A DNA stretch of 64,000 bases from Streptomyces fodineus. GTDB lineage: Bacteria; Actinomycetota; Actinomycetes; Streptomycetales; Streptomycetaceae. The stretch lies in NCBI RefSeq assembly GCF_001735805.1, contig NZ_CP017248.1, positions 1,426,001 to 1,490,000 of the forward strand, in the 5' to 3' direction. Positions 57,925-64,000 of the stretch are shown in pieces (the stretch's first letter is position 1; the number at the start of each line of letters is the position of its first letter). Under the pieces are notes generated by a model, which saw only the letters and a list, made by a program, of their open reading frames with translations, had not been told where the DNA came from and searched no databases. Made by a program: the position numbers and the translations under genes.

Positions 57925-58632
57925 ATGACGATCACAGCGGACGAAAGCCGCACGTACGGGTACGCCGACCTGCCCGGGCTGATGAGTCTCATGACCGGCG
58001 ACGAGAAGCACGGACCGGCGGCCACCTCCACCCTCGACGTGCTGTGGGTGCTCTACGACCGGGTGCTCCGGGTCACGCCCGAGCTGCGGGACGACCCGGC
58101 CCGGGACCGGTTCCTGCTGAGCAAGGGGCACGGGCCCATGGCCTACTACGCGGTGCTGGCCGCGAAGGGGTTCGTGCCGGTGGACTGGCTGCCCGGTTTC
58201 GGCTCGTACGACTCCCCGCTCGGGCATCACCCGGACCGGGTGCTGGTGCCGGGCGCCGAGATCGGCAGCGGGTCGCTCGGGCACGGGCTGCCGATCGCGG
58301 TGGGCAGCGCGCTCGGGCTGCGGGCGCAGGGGCTGCACGATCCGGCGGTCTGGGTGCTGATCGGGGACGCCGAACTGGACGAGGGCAGCAACCACGAGGC
58401 GATCGCGTTCGCCGGGCCCGCCGGTCTGGACCGGCTGCACACGATCGTGGTCGACAACTCCTCCGCCAGCCATGCCCTGCCCGGCGGGATCGCCGCCCGG
58501 TTCGAGGCGGCGGGCTGGTCGGCGGTGACCGTCGACGGGCGCGATCACGAGGCCCTGTACGACGCGTTCACCGCGCCTCACCCGGGCCGGCCGCACGTCG
58601 TCGTGGCCCGTGTCGAGCCGAAGAACGCCTGA
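57925..58632 (+). CDS. Transketolase, N-terminal subunit
   Basis: A 235-aa TPP-binding half enzyme. GHGPMAYYAVLA and LGSGSLGHGLPIAVGSALGL region are typical, and the TPP/Mg motif is GDAELDEGSNHEAIAFAG (GDG..N type). It transfers two-carbon ketol units in the pentose phosphate route, needing the partner encoded 28 nt downstream. At 235 aa it matches split transketolases of archaea and some bacteria rather than the full-length 650-700 aa enzyme. Under the SoxR-like promoter. Confidence 0.88.
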   Translation: MTITADESRTYGYADLPGLMSLMTGDEKHGPAATSTLDVLWVLYDRVLRVTPELRDDPARDRFLLSKGHGPMAYYAVLAAKGFVPVDWLPGFGSYDSPLGHHPDRVLVPGAEIGSGSLGHGLPIAVGSALGLRAQGLHDPAVWVLIGDAELDEGSNHEAIAFAGPAGLDRLHTIVVDNSSASHALPGGIAARFEAAGWSAVTVDGRDHEALYDAFTAPHPGRPHVVVARVEPKNA

Positions 58633-58660
58633 CTCCCGCTTCCTGGAAAGGCAGACACCG

Positions 58661-59575
58661 ATGGACACCATGCGTGACCGTTTCGCCCCCGTCGTCTCCC
58701 GGCTGCTGGACGAGGACCCGCGCCTCGCGGTGGTCCTCGCCGAGATCGGCAAGGACGGCTTCCGCGAGGCCATGGCCCGGCATCCCGACCGGGTCGTCAA
58801 TGTCGGCATCCGCGAGCAACTGCTGGTCGGGGCGGCGGCGGGGCTGGCGCTGACCGGGCTGCGGCCCGTGGTGCACACCTTCGCCAGCTTCCTCGTGGAG
58901 CGGCCGTTCGAGCAGGTCAAGCTGGATCTCGGGCACCAGGACACGGGGGCGGTGCTGGTGAGCGCGGCGGCCTCCTTCGACTGGCCGGCCGGCGGCTACA
59001 CGCACATGGCCCCGGGTGATGTGGCGCTCCTGGACACCCTGGACGGCTGGACGGTGCATGTGCCCGGACACCCGGACGAGGCCGAGACACTGCTGCACCA
59101 CGCGGTCGCCGCGGGCGACGACAAGGTGTACGTACGGCTGTCCGTGCAGTCCAACCGGCAGGGGCGGGTGATCGACGGCCGGCGTTTCCGCACCGTCCGC
59201 GAGGGCCGCCGGGGTGTGGTCCTCGCCGTGGGCCCGGTGCTGGACCCGGTCCTTGCCGCCACCGAGGGCCTGGATGTGACCGTCCTGTACGCGACGACGG
59301 TACGGCCCTTCGACGCGGCGGGGCTGCGCCGGGCCACTGAGTCGGCCGGCACCGATGTCGTACTGGTCGAGCCGTACCTGGCGGGTACCTCGACGGCGGC
59401 GGTGACCGAGGCGCTCGCGGACGTACCGCACCGGGTCCTGGGCCTCGGCGTGGGCCGCCGGGAGCTGCGCCGCTACGGGACCATCGAGGAACACATGGCC
59501 GCGCACGGGCTGGACCCGGCGGCCTTGCGCGACCGGATCGGGCGGTTCGCGGCGCCCACCCGCCGGGCCGGTTGA
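58661..59575 (+). CDS. Transketolase, C-terminal subunit
   Basis: A 304-aa pyrimidine-binding half: VNVGIREQLLVGAAAGLALT with the catalytic Glu, PVVHTFASFLVERPFEQVKL and GGYTHMAPGDVALLDTLDG, then the C-terminal domain with VLYATTVRPFDAAGLRRATE. It pairs with the preceding gene to make an active enzyme of dehydroxyacetone/DXPS-like fold. GGAAAGG lies about 10 nt before ATG 58661; ATG 58670 is possible. Confidence 0.88.
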   Translation: MDTMRDRFAPVVSRLLDEDPRLAVVLAEIGKDGFREAMARHPDRVVNVGIREQLLVGAAAGLALTGLRPVVHTFASFLVERPFEQVKLDLGHQDTGAVLVSAAASFDWPAGGYTHMAPGDVALLDTLDGWTVHVPGHPDEAETLLHHAVAAGDDKVYVRLSVQSNRQGRVIDGRRFRTVREGRRGVVLAVGPVLDPVLAATEGLDVTVLYATTVRPFDAAGLRRATESAGTDVVLVEPYLAGTSTAAVTEALADVPHRVLGLGVGRRELRRYGTIEEHMAAHGLDPAALRDRIGRFAAPTRRAG

Positions 59576-59603
59576 GCGCTGTGCGCGGCTGCCGGTGTGT
59601 GGG

Positions 59604-59627
59604 GGCTGGTCGCGCAGTTCCCCGCGC
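59604..59627. repeat. Streptomyces REP-like intergenic motif, copy 2
   Basis: GTCGCGCAGTTCCCCGCGC within GGCTGGTC.. is very like 22011-22034. It lies between convergent transketolase and MFS genes. Confidence 0.5.
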
Positions 59628-59645
59628 TCCCTCGGGGCGCTGCGG

Positions 59646-60935
59646 TCAGTGCGCGGGCGCACCCGCGTCGGCCCGCACCAGGTCCCGTATCGCCGGTACC
59701 GCGAGCAGCGCCGTGGCGACCGCCAGGCTGGTCGCGGCGGAGATCAGCAGGACGTGGCCGGCGCCGAGCGCGTCGGCCGCCGGGCCCGCGAGGGCCTGGC
59801 CCACCGGCATCATGGCGAGGGAGCCCGCCACGTCGTAGGCGTGGATGCGGTTGAGGACGTCGGGCGGGACCTGGGTCTGGACGCTGGTCGCCCACATCAC
59901 GCCCCAGAACGACATCCCGGCACCGGCCACGGCCGCTCCGGCCGCCATCGCCGGCACGCCGAGACCCGCGCCGACGGCCGCCGGGAAGCCGAAGAAGGCG
60001 AACAGCGAGAACGCGCCCGCACGGAGCATGCGCCGGGGGCGGAGCCGGAGGGCGAGCAGGCCGCCCACGACCGTGCCCGCACCGAGTGCGGAGTTGACCA
60101 GGCCGTAGGCCCGCGCGCCGTGCCGCTGGACGACCTCCGTGGCCACCAGCGGGACGCTCGGACCCCACACCGCGATCATGTAGAGGCACCAGACGGCGAT
60201 CACGGCCCACAGCCAGGTCCGGGACCGGAACTCCCGCCAGCCCTGGACCAGATCGGCCCGGAAGGCGCGCATACCGCGGCCGGTGGCGGCACGGGCGCCC
60301 TCGGGCAGCGGCGGCAGCCGGAGCAGCAGCAGGCACAGGGCGCTCGTCGCGTAGGTGGCGGCGTGCGCGGCGAACACCCCGCCGGGCGAGGCGAAGCCGA
60401 CCAGGAGGCCGGCGACGGCGGGGCCGGCGAGCTGGGCCGCGGACTCGGCGATACGGATCGCGCCGTTCGCACCCTGGATGTCGGCGGCCAGCCGGGGCAC
60501 CGTACTGGCCACGCCCGGCTGGAAGACCGCGCCCGCGACGCCGCCCACGAAGCCGATCGCGCAGATCTGCCACAGCACCACGTGCCCGGCGAAGAACAGG
60601 CCCGCGGCGAGGGACTGGGTGACGAGCCGGACGAGGTCGGCGCCGATCATCAGCCTGCGGGTGCTGAACCGGTCGGCGATGACCCCGCCGAAGACGACGA
60701 GACCGGCGAACGCCGCCGCCGTCGAGGCCATGGCGAGGCCGACCGCGCCCGCGCCGTACCCGTGCTCCAGCAGGCCGGCGGCGAGGGCCACGGGCAGCAT
60801 GGTGTCGCCGAGGCGGGCGACGGCCCGGGCCACGAAGAACAGGGCGAAGTTCCGCGACCAGACGGCCCGCCCGCCGGCCCCTTTTCCGGCTGTCCCGCGC
60901 GTGGTGATGTCGTGCCGTGCGTCCGCTCCCGTCAT
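59646..60935 (-). CDS. MFS exporter (MFS_3/EntS-like)
   Basis: A 429-aa transporter with about 12 helices: NFALFFVARAVARLGDTMLP at the N-terminus, GGVIADRFSTRRLMIGADLV (the motif A loop), FQPGVASTVPRLAADIQGAN and AGPAVAGLLVGFASPGGVFA. This pattern is the EntS/MFS_3 group, exporting siderophores or macrolides. ATG at 60935 chosen for its GGGAGGGAG ribosome site; the longer upstream frame is charged and repetitive. Confidence 0.84.
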   Translation of the reverse strand: MTGADARHDITTRGTAGKGAGGRAVWSRNFALFFVARAVARLGDTMLPVALAAGLLEHGYGAGAVGLAMASTAAAFAGLVVFGGVIADRFSTRRLMIGADLVRLVTQSLAAGLFFAGHVVLWQICAIGFVGGVAGAVFQPGVASTVPRLAADIQGANGAIRIAESAAQLAGPAVAGLLVGFASPGGVFAAHAATYATSALCLLLLRLPPLPEGARAATGRGMRAFRADLVQGWREFRSRTWLWAVIAVWCLYMIAVWGPSVPLVATEVVQRHGARAYGLVNSALGAGTVVGGLLALRLRPRRMLRAGAFSLFAFFGFPAAVGAGLGVPAMAAGAAVAGAGMSFWGVMWATSVQTQVPPDVLNRIHAYDVAGSLAMMPVGQALAGPAADALGAGHVLLISAATSLAVATALLAVPAIRDLVRADAGAPAH

Positions 60936-61030
60936 CGCGGGTGCTCCCTCCCCGCCGCCCCCTGCGGTGTCCCGTCCCGTGTGCGCCGCGCGGGATGATG
61001 CCACGCCCGGCTCACGCGCACGGGCCATTT

Positions 61031-61390
61031 TCACTCCCCGGGCGGCATCCCCAACTCGGGGTGGGCGTCGAGGAGTCGGGGCGGGGCCGCCTGGCGCCAG
61101 GAGTCGGCGAGGATGTCCCGCAGCTCGTCCTCGTCCTCGATCGCGGCGAGTCTCGCTCTGACCCAGGCGAACTGGGCCTCGTGATCGGCGATCCAGAACT
61201 TCTCCGGCTCGGCCATGACCAGTTCGTCGCGCTCCTCCTTGGGGCAGCGCACGGCGATGGACGTCTCGTCCTCGGGCAGGGTCGCGAACATCTTCCCGGC
61301 CACCCGGAACGTGGGCATGCTCCAGGCGATCTTCTCCGTGGTGTCCGGCAGGGACAGGGCGATACGGCGTACGTCTTCAGCATCCGGCAT
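61031..61390 (-). CDS. MmcQ/YjbR-family protein
   Basis: A 119-aa alpha/beta protein of the YjbR fold: DVRRIALSLPDTTEKIAWSM, TFRVAGKMFATLPEDETSIA and the C-terminal DEDELRDILADSWRQAAPPR. Structures of the family show a DNA-binding-like double wing, but the function is unknown. ATG at 61390 is favoured by conserved length. Confidence 0.83.
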   Translation of the reverse strand: MPDAEDVRRIALSLPDTTEKIAWSMPTFRVAGKMFATLPEDETSIAVRCPKEERDELVMAEPEKFWIADHEAQFAWVRARLAAIEDEDELRDILADSWRQAAPPRLLDAHPELGMPPGE

Positions 61391-61434
61391 GCAACGCACC
61401 GTAGCCCCTGCCACTGACAGTCACCCTCACAGCC

Positions 61435-61617
61435 GTTTGAAACGCAGCGTCGTCCCAACTCGCCCGCGGGAGAAGCACCGTGGCCGGGGATGGTGCCGGC
61501 CCGGGTCCAGCCGGCCGAGCGGTAGAGGTGCTCGGCGGGGCCGCCGGTGTCGGTGTCGAGGTGGAGCAGGGTGATACCGGCGGCGGCCGCGTCCTCGGGG
61601 CCGCCCATACGGCGAGC
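61435..61617 (-). pseudogene. GNAT acetyltransferase C-terminal remnant
   Basis: About 60 codons read GITLLHLDTDTGGPAEHLYR followed by SAGWTRAGTIPGHGASPAGE, the acetyl-CoA-binding C-terminal half of a GNAT enzyme (LDT.TG.PAE.LYR.GW..vG.IP pattern). Neither the N-terminal half nor a normal end is present. It lies between YjbR and an XRE-cupin remnant; both remnants share one strand, consistent with the common regulator-GNAT gene pair having decayed. Confidence 0.75.
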
Positions 61618-61689
61618 CGCCCCGCCGCCGTCCCTTGTGTGGCGTTCCAGCGCTCCACCCTCACGGTCGCACCACCGCCGGCACGTACC

Positions 61690-62020
61690 GCGTCCCCCGT
61701 CGGTCACCTCCAGGGCGCCGTCCAGCACCCACGGGTGCTGTTCGAGGCGCCACCGCACGAAGCCGGAATCCCGGTCCCCCCAGATCCACTGGTCGGCGGC
61801 CCGTACCAGCGGCGCGGGTGCGGCCTCGACCTCGCTGAGCAGCATGGTGCGGCCGTAGACATGGCAGAGCCGGTTCAGCTGGGCGGCGGTGGGGCTGATC
61901 TCCGCGCGTTCGGCGCGCGGCAGGGTCGACCCGCTCACCCCGCTGCGCTCGGCCGGCTCCCCCAGGGACCAGCCGTGCTGGGCACGCAGTTCGGCCGGCC
62001 GGGCGCCGACCCCGCGGATT
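61690..62020 (-). pseudogene. XRE-cupin regulator remnant
   Basis: Minus strand reads AELRAQHGWSLGEPAERSGV, GSTLPRAERAEISPTAAQLN, RLCHVYGRTMLLSEVEAAPA and then EQHPWVLDGALEVTDGG, matching helix-turn-helix plus cupin regulators. Compared with the family pattern, SR is missing after GRTM and a block between SGFVR and the cupin strand is deleted. No start codon is left beside the LysR stop. It is a decayed gene. Confidence 0.75.
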
Positions 62021-62029
62021 ACGGAGGCC

Positions 62030-62935
62030 TCACGCCTCCTGTGCCGCCCTGACCAGTGCCTGAAGCACCGGCAGGATCAGCGGATGCTCCTCGGCTCCGC
62101 GCCGTACGGCGGCGAAGACGCGGCGGGTCGGGGCCACGCCGTCGACCGGGCGTACGACGACGCCGCTGAGGTCCATGCCGTTCAGCGCGGAGCGCGGGAC
62201 GAGGGCCACGCCCGCGTCGGCCGAGGCGAGGGCGACGACGGCGCGGAAGTCGTCGGAGGAGTGTTCCAGGCGGGGCTGGAAGCCGGCGTTCTCGCAGGCG
62301 AGGACGACCACGTCGTGGCACGGGTTGCCGGGGTACGGGCCGATCCAGGGGTCCTTGGCCAGCTCGGCGAGGGGTACCTCGGCGGCGTCGGCGAGGCGAT
62401 GGCCGAGGGGGACGACCGCGTCGAACGGCTCGGCGTAGAGGGGGACATGGGCGAGCCGGGGGTCGTCGGCGGGCGGGGCGCCCCGGTACTCCACGGCGAC
62501 CGCCACGTCGACCTGCCGGTCCAGCACCATGGGCAGGCTCGCGTCGCCCTCGGCGTCCTGGACGCGGATGCGGATACCGGGCGCGGTCTCGGCGAGCCGG
62601 GCCACGGCCGGGGCCACGACCTGGGCGATGCCGGTGGCGAAGGCGGCCACGGTGACCGTGCCCGCCTCGCCGGAGCCGTAGGCGGCCAGCTCGGCCTCGG
62701 CCCGCTCCAGCTGGGCGAGAACGGCGTTGGTGTGGCTGAGCAGGATCTCGCCGGCCGGGGTGAGCCGTACGCCCTTGGCGCCCCGCTCGACCAGCCGGTG
62801 ACCGGTCTCCTGCTCCAGGGCCGTGAGCTGCTGGGAGACGGCCGAGGGGGTGAGATAGAGCGCGGCGGCTGCCGCCGTGACCGTGCGGTGGTCGGCCACC
62901 GCACGGAGGATGTGGAGCCGCCGTGCCTCGATCAT
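62030..62935 (-). CDS. LysR-family regulator
   Basis: A 301-aa regulator: N-terminal helix-turn-helix LHILRAVADHRTVTAAAAAL, then YLTPSAVSQQLTALEQETGH, and a two-lobed ligand domain (about residues 90-295) with VALASADAGVALVPRSAL. It is codirectional with kbl, 31 bp downstream, so it may be cotranscribed or control the threonine-degradation genes. Ligand unknown. Confidence 0.88.
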   Translation of the reverse strand: MIEARRLHILRAVADHRTVTAAAAALYLTPSAVSQQLTALEQETGHRLVERGAKGVRLTPAGEILLSHTNAVLAQLERAEAELAAYGSGEAGTVTVAAFATGIAQVVAPAVARLAETAPGIRIRVQDAEGDASLPMVLDRQVDVAVAVEYRGAPPADDPRLAHVPLYAEPFDAVVPLGHRLADAAEVPLAELAKDPWIGPYPGNPCHDVVVLACENAGFQPRLEHSSDDFRAVVALASADAGVALVPRSALNGMDLSGVVVRPVDGVAPTRRVFAAVRRGAEEHPLILPVLQALVRAAQEA

Positions 62936-62966
62936 GCGGTCAAGTATCTCAAGCCGTCGGGGCTGG

Positions 62967-64000
62967 TCAGACCGCCAGCTCGGCGCGGGCTGCCACGAAG
63001 GCGTCGACCGCGCGGTCGACGTCCTCGGTGGAGTGTGCGGCGGACAGCTGGACGCGGATGCGGGCCTGGCCCTGCGGGACGACCGGGTAGGAGAAGCCGA
63101 TCACGTACACGCCCCGCTCCAGCAGCAGCTCGGCCATCCGGCCCGCCTTCGCCGCGTCGCCGATCATGACGGGGGCGATGGCGTGGTCGCCGGGGAGGAT
63201 GTCGAAGCCCTCCTCGGTCATCCGGCGGCGGAACAGCGCGGTGTTCTCGTTCAGCCGCACGCGCAGGTCGTCGGCGGACTCCAGCAGGTCGAGGACCTTC
63301 AGGGAGGCGGCGGCGATCACCGGGGCGAGGGTGTTGGAGAACAGGTACGGGCGGGAGCGCTGGCGCAGCAGGGCGACGATCTCGGCGCGGGCGGCGACAT
63401 AGCCGCCGGAGGCGCCTCCGAGGGCCTTGCCGAGGGTGCCGGTGATGATGTCGACGCGGTCCATGACGCCGTGCAGCTCGGGGGTGCCGCGGCCGGTCGG
63501 GCCGACGAAGCCGACGGCGTGCGAGTCGTCGACCATGACCATCGCGTCGTAGCGGTCGGCGAGGTCGCAGATCTCCCGCAGCGGGGCCACATAGCCGTCC
63601 ATGGAGAACACGCCGTCGGTGACGATCAGCCGCCGCCGCGCGTCGGACGCCTCCTTGAGCTTCGCCTCCAGGTCGGCGAGGTCGCGGTTGGCGTAGCGGA
63701 AGCGGCGGGCCTTGGACAGGCGGATGCCGTCGATGATGGAGGCGTGGTTGAGGGCGTCGGAGATCACCGCGTCCTCCTCGCCGAGCAGGGTCTCGAAGAC
63801 ACCGCCGTTGGCGTCGAAGCAGGAGGAGTACAGGATCGTGTCCTCCTGGCCGAGGAACGCCGACAGCCGGGCCTCCAGCTCCTTGTGCACCTCCTGGGTG
63901 CCGCAGATGAAGCGCACGGAGGCCATGCCGTAGCCCCAGCGGTCCAGGGCCTGGTGGGCGGCGGCGATCACCTCGGGGTGGTCGGCGAGGCCGAGGTAGT
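62967..64000 (-). CDS. kbl: Glycine C-acetyltransferase, 5' end beyond the window
   Basis: Pyridoxal-phosphate enzyme (2-amino-3-ketobutyrate CoA ligase) acting after threonine dehydrogenase. At least 344 codons are present, from [20 protein letters not shown] leftwards; about 50 N-terminal residues lie beyond the right edge. [40 protein letters not shown] and the PLP-Lys in [17 protein letters not shown] are clear. Its partner, tdh, would be expected just outside the window. Confidence 0.92.
   Translation of the reverse strand, partial: YLGLADHPEVIAAAHQALDRWGYGMASVRFICGTQEVHKELEARLSAFLGQEDTILYSSCFDANGGVFETLLGEEDAVISDALNHASIIDGIRLSKARRFRYANRDLADLEAKLKEASDARRRLIVTDGVFSMDGYVAPLREICDLADRYDAMVMVDDSHAVGFVGPTGRGTPELHGVMDRVDIITGTLGKALGGASGGYVAARAEIVALLRQRSRPYLFSNTLAPVIAAASLKVLDLLESADDLRVRLNENTALFRRRMTEEGFDILPGDHAIAPVMIGDAAKAGRMAELLLERGVYVIGFSYPVVPQGQARIRVQLSAAHSTEDVDRAVDAFVAARAELAV

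Overview
The window is a chromosomal segment of a Streptomyces-type actinobacterium. Coding regions are very rich in G and C, especially at third codon positions, GTG starts are common, and gene families typical of the genus recur: S-adenosylmethionine methyltransferases with GGKDNY motifs, DUF4916, DUF3140, a GAF-SpoIIE phosphatase and short 'RPHIDL/RRHIDL' leader peptides. I count about 58 intact or edge-truncated protein genes, two leader peptides, three identical tRNA-Pro(GGG) genes, one IS110-type insertion sequence and several gene remnants. All calls come from reading the sequence; no database search was run.

Layout. 1-3.3 kb: a leader peptide whose partner gene lies off the left edge, about 600 bp with no convincing gene, an IS110-family element with a structured 5' non-coding end, and a glutathionyl-hydroquinone-reductase-like gene with its own leader peptide. 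3.5-10.7 kb: a catabolic cluster for trans-4-hydroxy-L-proline: three-subunit D-hydroxyproline dehydrogenase, deaminase, 2-epimerase, FCD-type GntR regulator and an APC permease, with a repeated palindromic operator. 10.7-17.8 kb: a carboxylesterase, a CitA/CitB-like two-component pair and a nitrate/sulfonate/taurine-type ABC importer. 17.8-19.7 kb: the first tRNA-Pro, fused remnants of an MFS exporter and a TetR regulator, a membrane protein and a cupin.

19.7-35.7 kb is a sugar or inositol-like catabolic island: LacI regulator and Gfo/Idh/MocA oxidoreductase with matched operators; a second LacI regulator with a poly-gamma-glutamate hydrolase-like gene; PhyH-type dioxygenase, SDR and second Gfo/Idh/MocA enzyme; a ribose-type ABC importer with an IolE-like isomerase and a 60-aa peptide of unknown function; a HutC-type GntR; and an MsmEFG-type importer. 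A 14-bp motif shared by two distant promoter regions suggests one regulon.

35.8-45.3 kb: second tRNA-Pro, DUF309, cobF and cobK of cobalamin synthesis, HAD phosphatase, TauE/SafE exporter, acyl-CoA ligase, thiolase, lipase-like hydrolase, Dps, DUF3140 and an HhH-GPD protein. 45.3-54.9 kb: two paralogous methyltransferases, a NarL-type two-component system whose kinase is followed by a decayed array of its own 3' end, a Cof-type HAD hydrolase, a glutamine-synthetase-like gene paired with an amidohydrolase (a split version of the fungal FluG arrangement), DUF4916 and a DUF347-repeat membrane protein. 55-64 kb: GAF-SpoIIE phosphatase, MASE1 membrane protein, third tRNA-Pro, a split transketolase behind a SoxR/MerR-type promoter, an MFS exporter, YjbR protein, XRE-cupin and GNAT remnants, LysR regulator and a truncated glycine C-acetyltransferase (kbl) running off the right edge.

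The most striking non-coding signals are the two leader peptides, the candidate bridge-RNA region of the IS110 element, the three tRNA-Pro copies with related terminators, the soxS-like promoter of the transketolase, a 17-bp tandem duplication of a ribosome site plus start codon, and many -10 boxes placed 6-7 nt before start codons, implying leaderless transcripts.
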